From contig JAQGDQ010000049.1 of NCBI GenBank assembly GCA_030141605.1, forward strand, positions 744,001-808,000: a DNA stretch of 64,000 bases, read 5' to 3'. Below the pieces are notes generated by a model that made no database searches, was not told where the DNA came from, and saw nothing but the letters and a program-made list of their open reading frames with translations. This DNA comes from Tubiluchus corallicola (lineage: Eukaryota > Priapulida > Priapulimorpha > Priapulimorphida > Tubiluchidae). Of the stretch, positions 30,201 to 43,405 are shown in pieces. A program made the translations under genes and the position numbers. Each line of letters begins with the position of its first letter. Position 1 is the stretch's first letter.

Positions 30201-32236
30201 GTAAAATTTTCTTTGATCTCAGATTTATTTTATCGTAGTCCTTAATGTAGTTCCACAGTAGAATAAAACACATGCTGGATGTCAACAAACATTTGTCTAC
30301 AATTGCTAAAAAAGGATACAAAGTTCACAGCTAAGTTCTGTTGGTTCGTTGAGCGGATTAGTTGGCATTGGAGGTAGTTGAATTGTAAATGGTTTAATGG
30401 ATAACTGAGAGCACACTGGGTAGTGGTAATTTACATAACCATCTGAATCTGCCGACAATTTGATATCAAATATCATTGATGTCTGAAACAAAAGTATCAA
30501 TAAGAAAAGTTTCCACAATCTTAACAGTTGCGAGATTAAGCCATATTGTTTGTATTATTAACAAAACTGAATTATTCAGATCCAAATACACGAGCATGAC
30601 CTTTTTATCACTTCATTATGCCTGGTAAAGTGTGGTTCACGCATGTCAAAAACTATATACTACTATGCTCCTGTGTGGGGCTCATCAGTGTGCACAGTGC
30701 TCGTGACTAATTATCATTTTACTATGCCTGGTCTAGTGCAAGTTTACTTATTCCTTAAATCTGTTCAAAAGAAAATGTCCCAATTTGTACTATTCAGCAA
30801 AATCTAGAGTTTTCAGTTTATTAATTGAAAATGTTATTATTACTCCTCTATTTATTAAGCTGCACTTAGTAAATTAATTCACTTGATGAAAAATTTACAT
30901 TCAGACTCACCTTAGATGCTTGATGATGCACTATAATGAGATTATCTACAATATTCACAGCAAATCGACCACTCATGTCTAATCGTAATATATCTGTTTT
31001 TCTGGCCGGACTTTCCCTCGAAAAATAGTTCAAACGATTTAAAATGTTTAATTTTGCTGTTTTACTCTCTACAAAATAAACCTTTATACTGACATCATTG
31101 TGAATGGCTATCATTGGCTATCAATCGAGAAAAAACAAGAACAATGTGAAATGAAACCAGATATAAAACTTTTTTCCTCGTGCATCTATTCAATGCTGCA
31201 ATGACGAAAAAACTTGATCGATTATTCGCAAAATCATTTTATAATACAGTATTTTTGAGCAGCAATAAATTTAACTGATTTAATTGCACTTAGCAATTAT
31301 TATCACCTTTAGAGGACAAGAAAACGGAATTCATGAATAAAGTTAAAAAATTCCTCTTGAAATTTTAAAGCACTTACATGCTGTCTTATTCCATACAGAG
31401 CTTCTGTTAGCAGTATCGATGTATACAACTTGTAAATTTGCACTCATACACTGATAATTAGGTACAGCAATTTTAACAGTCAGTCGGTAAGAGTAAGAAA
31501 TTGAAGCAAATGCAGATAACATTGCATAAAATTAAAAATAATAATCAGGACATTCGTAGCACACAATTCACCAACTAAGCAAATGTATAAATTACTTTAT
31601 CCTGTCAATAAGATTCATAATATGCTTTTAGCAAGTCAGCGATGTATTTTGGTGTCCACTGGAATAGTGAAACAGTGACATCTCCAGCTGGTGGGAACAT
31701 TTTAAATTACTAAAAGGTTTCTTTTTTAGTTATATAAGTCTTTCTAACAAGTAAACATAACGCTGAGTATTATAACCTTATATAGAACATTTTTTGGTCA
31801 TAGTTTAACATTTCCTCTCCCTCCCCTTTAAAAAGTGAGCAGCATCAAATGTACCTAGAACACTAAGTTGTGACTAAAAGTATTTGCAATGACAGTTGTA
31901 CAAGTAAATCCTATTTCTGACACTGGTGATATTAACTACAAAAGAATACCTATGCAACTGATAAAGACAAACTTCAGCTATTGGCTGTCCTGCTATTCTC
32001 TGCTGCTGCCGCAAAACTATCACAAACAATTGGTTGTATCTGAAACATGTAAAATAATCATACATTTGTGAGACACTCATAAAAGCCAGAATATCAAACC
32101 ACATTAACATATCACCCTAAAACTCTATAGTGTACTAGACCTTCATAAAAATGCTGCTGTAAAAAGACTGTTAAGCACCGTTTGATATACGTATATACAT
32201 ATATATATATATATATGTATGTATATGTATATATAG

Positions 32237-32287
<51 letters not shown>

Positions 32288-35200
32288 CATCTATACAAAC
32301 ACATTATGTATTATCAAAACAAAGTTTTAACAGTAAAGTTTAACTACTTAAAAGCTGCTACAAATTTGCAAAAAAAAAGAGGTCTTAAACCTTAATTCAC
32401 TTCTAAGAACACACAACTCATTATATCTGCTGGAATACATGTTACCATACATATGTGGCAAACAGAATTGAATATAACGAATTAGTTAGTACAGTAATGA
32501 TTGATTAGTGTATTACAATATATTGCGAGGGCACGTAACAAAACTATGAAAAGGCTTATTGTCATCGAGTTAAAAAATAGAAACTTACATTTTTGCTAGG
32601 CTTACGTCCCTTTCTAGTAGACAAAGTTTCGGTGGTTTTGGAACAACAGGAATATCAACTTCAAACTTTGGTACTCTGGTCAATGTACCACCCTAAAAGA
32701 AAGAGTTTTATACATCTGCACCAAAACTGCATGCACTTAGAAAAACAAAGAATCACATAATAAGTTAAGACAACTTACTACAACATTCCCTTGAACACAA
32801 GAAGTAATACAAATGTCCCTGAATTTCACAGCTTCGCTATCACAGCAGTTAATTGAGAAGTATGACACATAGTAACTTTTTCATTCTATTGCTACTGAAA
32901 ATCAAATACACAATATTACAAGCTCATATCTATTTTAAAAACAATAGCTGCTGAAAGAGACAAAGTAAAATTTATTAAAATTTTGAATTGAAATGAGACT
33001 GCCATATCTATGTAAATGCAGCCATGTGTCACTACATGGCAGGACCTTTGACAAAATAAAAACTGTACATATCAGCATGAAATTATGGGGGTAGTAGCCT
33101 CAAGGAACCAATTTCATTGCTTGCTGATAAAAATCCTTACAAAAAAGTTTCCCCAACAGTCACTTTGCAGTTTAAACAAAATTTTAAAATTTGGGTAGAA
33201 CTACATCAACAGCAGTACAGTGTATCATGTCATTCACATACTTCAAGAAAATATTCTGTCAAATTTGTCAATTATGAAGCCTAAGCCTAGTCTTGATGCT
33301 TTCAGAAGAAACCTCAGAAATCACGAATCCTGTATTTTGTATTTTTCTTGTATTTGTTGTTACACACAAACCAATAAAAAGAGCAAGGAACTTTTAGCCA
33401 GAATACTTTGTTTAAGTTTAAGTACTAAATTCGTTCACAAAAAAGTTTGATTTTAATTCTCGTGACGCACAAATTTCTTCATTGCAACAACTCCGGGATT
33501 AAATATTCTCATCCAAGTACGTGCAAAAAAATATGCAAGCAAAATGACTGGAAGTATTTTTAATCAAGTAGTTTATAATCTGTTCTCTGTGATGAAAAAA
33601 TAAAACTGACCTTTATAAAGAACGGCACTATGACATTTCCTACAGTGCTAGTCGACAGAAGTAAAGCTGAAGTCTCAGGTAGGTAAACGTACCAATTCAC
33701 ATTGGTGTTGTAGGTTTTTAACACTTTCAATGTACGTTTTTCGGGGAATACCTAAAGAAAGCATATAAGCATTTATTGGAATATTAATCCTTTCAATGCA
33801 AAGAAGATAAAAATAGAAATAATTTGATCAAGACTGAGAACTAAACTGATGACTAACGAGTTGCCTGCACAAGGTGAGATTTTGACTGATGAACTGCTGT
33901 TTGGCTAAAATAGTGGCTGAACTATTCTATTGTGACAGAATCAACGTAAAAAAATCTCACTCTATAGCAATTACTAAAGCCGCGGTCTCCACAAATTGTT
34001 CGATAATGCATATAAGTGTTGCCATCAGCTTAGTTCCCGAGCACAAAACTAGCGGTGAATACGGTTTTAAAATTTAGCCTTACAATAAGAAATAGACTTA
34101 TCACTGATGCATCGTGATATCTTTCATTACGATATGTGTATCGCCACAGTGCGCTTGTATCATAATAATCTGAATCAGCAATATTCAGCAAATTAGCATG
34201 TGCTTGACTGTATGCCGATTTACAAAAACGATGTGAAGTAATTAAAATTGTAACTGTACAGTGTACTATAGAAACGTATCAATCAGTGCATATCATATAT
34301 ACGTCAATCAATAGGTTTAGGATTGCTAAATGCTAAAATGCTATATATATGTGTATATGTCATACATTTCAGCTGTATCCTTTTACACATTGTATCATGA
34401 GGTTAGTAATGTGATATGTAACATATCATGCATGACATAGGTGCATCGTTACAGTACTAATAAAATGGATAATTTTTAATAAAATAATTAAATGAAATTG
34501 TTTAACTTATTTGCTAGAGATACGGAGTATGTGTCGATGTTCTTAAAAAGTTTTTCATGAAACCTTTCAGATAAAATTCTAATTTCCAGGGAAACAATTC
34601 TGTGCACAAAAATTCACAATTGAGAGAAGTTGGGGAAAAAATTAATAATAGCAGATTTTTTCAAAAATATCATCATGACAATAAATTGTTTAGCCTTAGC
34701 TTTGCTTGTTTAAAAAATAAAACAAATAAATTCAGTGCACCAAGAAACACAGAATTTCATTTACTAAAACGATGAATATACCTTTATTAAAATGGCTACA
34801 ATCTTCTTACTATAACTTGTACTACTATTTGAACATTTCAAACATAATTTTTCGTTCTAATTTGTATCGAAAAAAGGCAGATTTTTTCGTTATTAAGCTG
34901 TGTTTCTCAAAAAATTGACAATAACATAAAAACCTCTCAGTTTATTCTGCAGTTTTTTGGTAGAAAAAACTTCTCTCTTTATTATTTTTTAGCTTGATTC
35001 TTCGTCACAAACAAGGCTAATTGCGCATATTGAATAATGGAAGTCACTGTGGAATGAACACGCACCTATATACATTCAACAGTGCATTCAATTTAAAGAG
35101 TTTTCTCTCGAGAGATCTCTCTGAAAGTTCTCGCAAAGAATAGAGCAACATTTGGAGACTTTGCATAACTTGCTGAGAAAATTCGCAAAACCATTTATAC

Positions 35201-37986
35201 TTGTTAACCTCTCGGAGTTTTCTATTCTAGGCTAAAGCTTAGATGAAAGTCCATAATCCTCATTGCAACAACTTGTTTTAGCTGTGTGTGTTCACTATTA
35301 CAGACTCGGTTGAATGTCTGAACCCACAAAATGTCATCAAATATATTTTTATGTACATCTGTTCAATTAGCCCATCACAAGACCAGTGATGACATAAATT
35401 AATAACACAACTGATGTAAAACATAAATTACCTAAAAGCCCTCTAAATTACAAGTTTATTGTAAGCTAAAAAAAGTAAATGTGACCTACCTGATACAGTT
35501 CAACACCGTGATCAGTAACAAACACTATTTCATTAATACTAGTCCAGCTGACACCAAGAATTCTTGAGCTTTTTCCCTGCAAGTAATACAATTTTTTAAC
35601 TAAATGTGTTTCTTTATTAAAAAAACTAATTCTGTTTTAAATGACTGAAAGAATATTCATGATTAATGGTAGCAATTAAAAAATTTGATGCTCCTTCAGT
35701 GGTTTCATCACTATTATTATGTCAACTAGTTTGTTAAGCCGGAAACAAAAAAATTTGTTTCTGTCTTACTTCATGAGCTCAAAAGACATTAGTAGGGAGG
35801 GAAGAAAAAAATTTTTTAAGAAAATTCTTTTTACAAAAATTCAGCTTTGTGAATGTTTAAAGCTAAATCCTGGAATATTTAAAATCAGTTGAAATCAAAG
35901 TTTGTTTACTTCCCACTGGCTAGCAATAATGTTTTAAATTTTTTCGATGCACAATTTTTCACGCTTTATTTTTTAGTTTCGCATTACTAAATTAGTGTAT
36001 AATTATCGATTGTTGTACAGTCTTTTTTTGTATCATGAACGTGTACGTTCTGATAATTATGGTATAAGCGGCAACACTACTCGGCCGTTAATACACCGAT
36101 TTGGAAGAAAATTAGATACTTTATAGCCTCCAATACAAATGAGCATCATACAAAAGGGCAACACTGGCCGAGAATTAGCCATGAAAAACACGACAAGGTC
36201 CTGCATAATCAATAGAACAATGTTATAATAATTATTGTATTTTATGTTTTAAATTAAAAAATACACTTTTGTATGACTGCGACAAATATGAACATACAAA
36301 AAAATTATAAAATTCCCGATGGGTGCACTATAAAAAAAATATTACCCGGGCGATTAGACGGAAACAGAAGTATTTTTATTGTTCACCTTATTTCTAGTAC
36401 ATCCGTAATAATAATATACTGAAAGGGACAGTGTGCTATCGATAAGGAAAATATAGAACCTAGCACTGATGCAAAGTACAGAATTACCAAAGATTAGTAA
36501 CCAGTTATGAAATCTAACAAAAAAAGATGGATAATTTTTGATCTGAAAACTTCAACAAGGTAAACTATTTTGTTAATATTTTAATAATTGTTAAAAATGA
36601 AGTCAAAATTTTACTTGAAATTAAATATTAAATAACAAATGAGCATGTATTTATACTTTACAGGCTTGAGAATACTCCATAACATCCATTCCCTCTATAA
36701 AATTAATGAATTCAACAGTTGTGTTCGATCGCTGTATAGCTAAAACTCGCATGTCAGGAGAGAATTTTATTGACTGAATCTTCCCTTTATCTTCCAATCT
36801 GTAAAACAAAAGTAATGTTCTCATCTCAGTGCTTATGACTTTGACACTAACAACCTTGAAATACAGTCTTTGTAATGCCAGCAAAAAATGTTGATAGCTA
36901 TCTAAGGAAATGGACCAAAGCTTTAGGCTGTCCTGTTGGTTCAATAATTTTTAGTGACATCCACTCAAGAAAATACCTTCTACAGATTAAGACAGTTAAC
37001 TTTTTCATTAATAAGAATTAATTTATAGGCCTAATATAAAAAAGTAACTGAATAAAGAAACTTACACTGCAAATTTTAAATATTCATCAAAAGCTTTTAC
37101 CTGAAAGTAATATTTGAACGTTCATTTGTTCCTTTAACAGTAACACCTGTAGTCCCTCCAGATCTAACAGTAAACACCTAGAAAATAAACACTTTAAAAA
37201 GTAATAGTAGCCTGAAACTGAGTGATCTGAACCAGAGACCTTTGAATTGCAAGTGCAACATCATAACCACTAGGCTACAAACCTTTGCTAATTATGAATT
37301 AACCACTTAAAATTTAGATAAAATTGGTTTTGGTGTAACTAAGCTAAATTAGTGATACTGGACTGGTTGGAAAGCTAACAAGAAATGAATTTATTACCAA
37401 CAAATTTATTAATGTTAATTTGTTTCTATGTCTGATAAAAAGCGAAAAGGAAACATAAGATCTGCATTAAGGAAAAAACTAAAGATCAATAATCTAATAT
37501 ATTAAGCATAATGAAGCATGACATAACAACACATTAACACTAACAGTTTTCATACCTTATTTATTTATAAATGAAACACAAATGCATTTACAAAGTAGAA
37601 AAATAGAATATAAGAAACATTTATGCTATTCACCAACAGGAGTGCAGTTAAAATTAAAATGCGGTACTATAAAATGTTATAAACATTACCTGTGAACATG
37701 ACACTTGGTATTTATTTTATTATACTTTATAGTCACTATGATTACACGAGTGATAAGTTCATATTACAGTACTAACTATAATTACATAGTACTATGAATC
37801 AACTTTTTTGGCTACACTTCAATGAAAAAATTGATTAAAAGCTAGGTACTCATAATTTCTATATACCTGCACGTTGGCGCCATCGAAATAAACACTGGTT
37901 AACTTGCTAATTGGTTCAAATCGTATAGGATTTAAACTCAACTCAACATAATGTTGACACTCTAAATATTCATTGGAAGCGGCCAT
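24251..37986 (-). CDS. RMC1: RMC1, regulator of the MON1-CCZ1 Rab7 exchange factor
   Basis: Sixteen exons join in phase: 37986-37867, 37177-37101, 36798-36657, 35576-35490, 33751-33611, 32692-32589, 32039-31950, 31016-30911, 30482-30320, 28833-28780, 28287-28064, 27262-27086, 26163-25990, 25708-25638, 25018-24864 and 24330-24251. They give 654 residues against about 657 in human RMC1 (C18orf8/Mic1). The N-terminal half is a beta-propeller-like region (VRSGGTTGVTVKG, SIKFSPDMRVLAIQRSN, GVSWTSINEIVFVTDHGVE, VDNLIIVHHQ). The C-terminal half is the helical Mic1 domain (DQSDMYTHVLSVFVD, AVLMEYIRSLNQF, QYHVLNDSKPLACLLLSLE, YPPAHQLALDMLK, ISARKFLE, FFEQRNVRLRG). In animals RMC1 joins MON1-CCZ1 to activate RAB7 in late endosome maturation and autophagy. 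Every intron is GT-AG. The exon 8 acceptor (TTTTTCGAG) is atypical but fixed by frame. The introns contain a 277-bp direct repeat, tRNA-like repeats and a TA microsatellite. Confidence 0.96.
24588..24658 (-). repeat. tRNA-derived SINE-like sequence
   Basis: On the minus strand the segment has an A-box-like GTGGTTTAGTGACTTAGG and, about 40 bases on, a B-box-like AGTTTAAATCT. The spacing is that of a tRNA, but no clean cloverleaf forms. It sits in the last RMC1 intron. Similar heads occur at 37219-37285 and 58222-58290. Most likely a decayed tRNA-related SINE head, not a functional tRNA. Confidence 0.5.
28956..30189. repeat. Pair of direct repeats of about 277 bp flanking a 677-bp spacer
   Basis: The copies lie at 28956-29232 and 29910-30189 in the RMC1 intron between exons 9 and 10. 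Both begin CCAAACAATGAAAATTTG and end ATTCACTAATAGTA, with scattered substitutions and small indels between them. The repeats could be a segmental duplication or the long terminal repeats of a small non-coding LTR element. They lack clear TG...CA ends, and the spacer encodes nothing recognisable. Confidence 0.85.
32186..32286. repeat. (TA)n-rich microsatellite
   Basis: Imperfect TA/TATG dinucleotide repeat of about 100 bp in the RMC1 intron between exons 6 and 7. Confidence 0.95.
37219..37285 (-). repeat. tRNA-derived SINE-like sequence
   Basis: On the minus strand TAGCCTAGTGGTTATGATG resembles an A box and CTGGTTCAGATC a B box, with an anticodon-arm-like TTGCACTTGCAATTCAA between. The acceptor ends do not pair well. 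It lies in RMC1 intron 1. Probably a SINE head or tRNA pseudogene. Confidence 0.55.
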
Positions 37987-40280
37987 CACACAAATAATTT
38001 CTTATGAGAGCAATGCACCACCTCGAATTTAATCGCTGTTCGGCATCAGCTACGACAGAACTAGTCACTAAAAATTAAACGCGTTGTTTCAGACACAAAA
38101 ATACATTAGGACAGTAACCACAAACCAATCAGGCAGGCACAAACAATACTACGAACGCATACAGGAACCTCTGGAACACGTCCTTACTAATACGGTATAA
38201 CACGTTACATGGTTTCAGCCAAAAGCCCAAATTAATTTAAAATTTACTTATGAATATTAAAAACCATACATACAATAAAAGCGTTTTAAAATTTTGATTT
38301 AACTTCATAAAATCAAACAAACTTGCAAAATAACTGTATGAGAACTGAAACGTGATTACAATTACAATTATGGACATATACCCGTAATTTAAACAATAGT
38401 TGGCGAATTAATGCAATAATAATAATACACAAAAAGTTTTTCTTTCAAAGCGATTTATCTTCTATAACTTATGTTCGCACAGAATTTACCTTTACACGAC
38501 TCGCCACCCCACGTATTAATGAAGGCTAAATGTTTGTAATTTGCTATTTCCTTAGAATAAGAATGCAAATAATTTCATATTAGAGAGGATCTTTGTAAAC
38601 GAGGTCATTAAAGTACTTTGTTCTAATGCCATGTAGTATTTATTACGTTGTTTTGGCCATATAAAAGCACCTATAAGGCGCATTACATGCATGGTACACG
38701 TGTTCGCCATTAATAAAAGATTTTCGTAAAAAAAACTATGTAACATGTCATCAAGTATATTATCTGTTGCACTAGGCAGATATTACATTCACTATTGTCA
38801 ATTAATGAGCCATTATCAATATTGCTGCATAACAATTAGTTATTAACACTGTCACAAACAATACAATCTATCAGATATTTTAAATCATCTTCATATAGTC
38901 AAACCATCATCATAGTACTATAATAATGACATATATCAATTGCACAAGGTACTCAATTGCTACTCTGAAAAAAATAGTTTCTTTCAGTATTATCATCTTT
39001 CAAACTTACAGATGTTCTACTAATGTCACTTTGTGTGAAATCCGTCCACTTGGTCAACCTAACTCCCTTGTCTTCTTTGATAACCGAAATAATTAATGGA
39101 AAGCCTTAATAAGTGTCACGAGGCTTCTGGTAATTTTAGAGCATAACCTGCCCAGCTAAATCTTCTGTGTTTATCTTTTCGGGCCATTTTTTTTTACTTG
39201 ACTTTGACATAGGAATGTTTGTTGATTATAACGTGCAAGATATTTTATTTGCAATAATGATCTATGAAAAACATTGTTGAAAAACACCAATCTCCAGCTG
39301 ATTATTTACCTCCATCATGGTCCACAATGCCGAAATGTATGGAAACTCAGACAGATGGAAGATATGTAAGTGTTGAAGTTTACAAGTTCGGCAAAATTCT
39401 TGTTATTGGGGATTTCTAAGTTTCGAGAAAACAGCAACAGGAAGTGGTCCTTGATAAGCACTGAAATACGTTTTTGAAGTTTCCCGTCTTGCTTTGCTAC
39501 TTCCTTTTTCTCATGTCAGCTTATCGGGTTAGTGTGTTTAATTGTTTTCTTTTAAAATCTCCAAGTACGATTTAAATCACTATATATTATAAAACGCTGC
39601 AGGTGTAGGTTGTTTCATTTTTCCTTCTTTATTTGAATGGAAGTTTTTTTGCGTCACCGAAGTAACTTCATCGTACTTACAAAGTTGTTTTAAAAGTGCA
39701 TCCCTCAACATATTATACATCATCCCTGTTTTATTCTTCGTACATTTCTCGTTTTGTCCAAGCTTTCTTGCAGTAAACTTGATTGTCTTCATGACACCAC
39801 TTAAGCAATTGTTGATAAAGTTAGGAATAGGCGCAAAAAAACTTTGGTGTATAATTCAAGGAATGGCTGAAGTCCAGATGTCGAAAAGAATGCAAATGAA
39901 TTGAAAATTTGACATAATCTTCAGTTATCTAGAAAAGAAAAACAGTTATCGAAACCAAGAAAATTATTTACATGATTGAGAGCTAACGTGGTTTCAGGTA
40001 ACAAAAAATTCAGCAAACTAAGTACAAATGATGTAAGTTACATGGTTTGTTGTTTATATTTTTTTGTGTGACACTAGTTGCCACATAAAAATGTCTAGTT
40101 GCTTTGCAAACCTGTGAACTTAAACTTGCTATTTGCTACTGCTATTGAGTTTATTTGAGGGAATTCAAAATACAGAGTGGCCAGTACCATAGAATAATAT
40201 TGACTCTGTTTGTACAATGTATCTCTAAATAACTATAACACAAAATATAAAGTTATTGTGTCGTGTATTTTACTTACAGC
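37987..40280. other. Intergenic region between divergent RMC1 and RPL9 genes
   Basis: About 2.3 kb holding both promoters. No recognised gene. A minus-strand ORF at 39580-39792 (70 codons) and another at 38552-38746 show no recognisable domain. A pyrimidine tract ending TTACAG at 40279, one base before the RPL9 ATG, looks like a splice acceptor, so RPL9 probably has a non-coding first exon within this region. Confidence 0.5.
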
Positions 40281-43183
40281 ATGAAGACCATACAAGCAAA
40301 TCAGATTGTGAAAATCCCTGATAATGGTAAGTAGAAGTGCCAGATGTATTGCATATGAAAATAGCACTTTTTTAGTTTGGTTGCTATGTGTCAATAGGCG
40401 TATTTGTCTGAGTGGCTAACAATCATCTGCTGTCAAAAGTTTATTTGTTTTATCTGTAACTTTTCTGTTGAATAGCTGCCAAAAGTTTTTGTGTCATTTG
40501 TTAGCCAACTTTTTAGCCAATTGTTGTTAACTCCGTTAATGTTTAAATGCTACATGTTAAATATCCCCTCTTTACAGATACACCTAAAGTGCTATGATTT
40601 GCCTGTGAACTATAAGTTCATTACTAATGTAGAATCAAATAATTTGATTGTACATTCTGTATAGTTAAGTGTGTTGTAAGATTTCCGTCATCCACTGCTA
40701 CCTCAGAGCAAAAATCAAATGAAATTTTTTGATAAAACCATTTTGATGGTTTAGCTCAGGGCATTTTGATGTTTCAAAACCCCATGTTTCTGTTGTAACA
40801 TTTGCGTCTAATAAAGAAATGAGTATGTACAACTGGTAAATATACACCAGGGTTGATCATAATGAAAACCCCTATAAGATTTTGTATACTGCAAAACATT
40901 AAAAAATATATATTTTAATGTATATATAAAATGTATACGTGAATATTTAGCTAAACATCGAGCCTGTTTTTTTCGATGTAATTGTTTTCCAGTGACCGTG
41001 TCTGTAAAGTCAAGGAAGGTCACTGTGACCGGTCCACGTGGGACGCTACGGCGTGATTTCAAGCACATCGCTGTTGACATGCGAATGATCAGCAAAAAGC
41101 AGCTGATGGTAGAAAAATGGTTTGGCATCCGAAAAGAGCTAGCTGTAGTACGCACTGTATGCAGTCATATTGAAAATATGATCAAAGGTGTTACTTATGT
41201 AAGTTGTATTAATGTAAAATATGGTTTATGTGCATTGTAGCAGTGCTTTTTTTTCTGTAAGGTCTATGTTGTTGTGTATTACTATTATTGAACAGTTAAT
41301 AATATAGAGTGTATAGCAATTGGATTAATGTTTTATAACGCACGTGGCATCAAACTGCAGTCAAACCTCTTTATACCACCTACTTCAAATTGTAAAAAAG
41401 TTGGCGTAATAGCAAGTTTGGCATTATAACTGAATACAAGTCCAGATATTAAAATTATTTTCACTAATTCTCTAGTCATAGGGTTATCAGTTAACCTGAA
41501 GCAGGTGAGGTTGCACAACAGGGAGTCAATTTTCCAGTAAAGAATTTCACATATAAGAGATCCAATGAGAAACTGGATTTATAAACTGCTTCAGGTTTAG
41601 CATGTAGTGGAGATTAACTACAACTTGGGGCCCCTAGGCTGTGTTGCAGTAACACCCCCGACGAACCCAACTAACCAGTCACAGTAGTGAATAAGAAATG
41701 TTGTGCCATAGGGTTCGTTATTGAGGGATTCTATCATTTTGATATTTTTCATTAAGAAATACTTCTGTAGTTACTGTGCTTCTGTAATTACTGTGTTTTA
41801 GTTTACTCTGAATTTAATTTCAGTGTGCATTTAAATTTTATTTAAAATCATCCACATGATTTTCTAGTACGTATGATGTAAGAGGGTCGATACATACTGA
41901 AGAGTTATGTAGATGATTTTAAAAAATTCCTGCATTTTATTCATTTAAAATTTGAAATGTATTCACATCCTCTCAAGAAAAATAATGTACAAATTCATGC
42001 AATACTATTTCTGGTCCATATTTCATAGTTTATGAAGAGTCACAACTATTTTTCAAGAAACGGTTCTGAACTGTTTGGTATTCATTGAATCTTTCATTTT
42101 CATAATCCTAGTAATTTGTTGGATTACCAAATCTAAAATACCATTTGCTTGCAGGGCTACAAATACAAGATGCGTTCAGTCTATGCTCATTTTCCTATCA
42201 ACATTGCTATCCAGGAGGCTGGATCTTTAGTGGAAATACGAAACTTCTTGGGAGAAAAATTTATCCGTCGAGTTAACATGCCTAAAGGAGTAGTCTGCTC
42301 TAATTCAGCCAAGCAGAAAGATGAGATCTTATTAGAAGGCAATGACATTGAACTAGTGTCTCGAGCAGGCAAGTACACAATCGAAAATACACAGCTCTTA
42401 TTTTTTATAATAGGAAATATGATAGTAATCTTAGTATTGAGACACTCTATTTAAATTATGTGACAGAATTTAAAACACCCAGTTCTCGATACTGTGCCAA
42501 TTAATTGTAAATACTGCATCCCTTCAAAACGTGAATTCAGACATTCTTGTCCCACCAACTGCAGATAAAGTAGGATTGAAATTTTGTATTAAATTTCACT
42601 TTTGCAGCCCAATAAATTCTGACGCGAATATTACATCAACGTTCATCCATGGTTACTCAACTTAGTTCAATTTAGTCAGAAAAAATTAACACCAGGAATG
42701 CGCCAAACAGCAACCATTGATTACTACTAAACACAATGATTTTAGTGTTTCGAGTTTTTTTGAAGCCATTGTTTTAGGTTGCTAGCTCACGATATTAAGT
42801 AGTAATAAAAAGTTGTTGTTTGATGCATCACCAGCGTTTGTTTTGCTGATTAAATCCAGCTTCTCTCCTTCAAAGACAGTTTGAGATTTAGTTCATTAAT
42901 AATTTTAGTTAACTATTACATTTGCTGAAATATTGCCTCCAAAGTTTCAGATTTATCGGGCATTTTCTTGGTACATATATTAATCACGGCAAGTGCTTGG
43001 CAGTTCATTTGCTTCATGTATCTTATATGTTTGCTACTGTATATTGCTCATTCTTGGTTATATTTTTTTATTACAGCTGCATTAATACAGCAGTCTACTA
43101 CTGTAAAAAATAAGGATATTCGAAAGTTTCTTGATGGGATTTACGTGTCAGAAAAGACTACAGTCGAGGAAGCAGCAGAATAA
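40281..43183 (+). CDS. RPL9: 60S ribosomal protein L9 (uL6)
   Basis: Four exons (40281-40326, 40993-41198, 42155-42368, 43077-43183) encode 190 residues, two fewer than human RPL9. Recognisable segments are [92 protein letters not shown] and [20 protein letters not shown]. uL6 sits near the sarcin-ricin loop and GTPase centre of the large subunit. Intron 3 uses a GC donor (GCAAGT at 42369) with an ordinary AG acceptor. A nearby GT would break the frame, so this is a GC-AG intron. The other introns are GT-AG. An AATAAA lies at 43203-43208. The gene is divergent from RMC1 and tail to tail with MRPL28, with only 222 bp between stop codons. Confidence 0.98.
41356..41450. repeat. Partial copy of the AGTCAAACCTC MITE
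   Basis: In RPL9 intron 2. The sequence matches the reverse complement of the 18701-18873 MITE from its end through a TTTGGCATTATAA block, showing that the MITE is dispersed. The other end is not recognisable. Confidence 0.6.
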
Positions 43184-43202
43184 CTGTATTTGTAATGTAA
43201 AA

Positions 43203-43208
43203 AATAAA
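43203..43208 (+). terminator. Poly(A) signal of RPL9
   Basis: AATAAA 20 bases after the RPL9 stop. Minus-strand AATAAA signals for the convergent MRPL28 lie just beyond, at 43229-43234 and 43243-43248, so the two 3' ends are nearly abutting or overlap. Confidence 0.6.
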
Positions 43209-43405
43209 ATCTAATTGCCCAAATCTTGTTTATTTTTTCATGTTTATTATAAGTATCATAAGTATACTATATTCTACATAAGCAGCAATGTATCACGAAT
43301 TATTTTCAGAAGTTGTACACATGCAGCTATCTGCAAATAATGAATAACAAATGAGAACAGTTTGCTTCTTCAATATTGGGTTCACCGCAATACCATAATT
43401 GCTCA

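Noticed and set aside
37219-37285. Functional tRNA gene
   Set aside because: A and B box-like motifs are present but the acceptor and T stems do not pair, so I call it tRNA-derived.
39580-39792. 70-codon Lys-rich minus-strand ORF between RMC1 and RPL9
   Set aside because: No recognised similarity and no flanking exons; length is within chance expectation.
41870-41905. Box C/D snoRNA in RPL9 intron 2
   Set aside because: A TGATG-like and a CTGA motif are only about 25 bases apart, too close, and no terminal stem forms.
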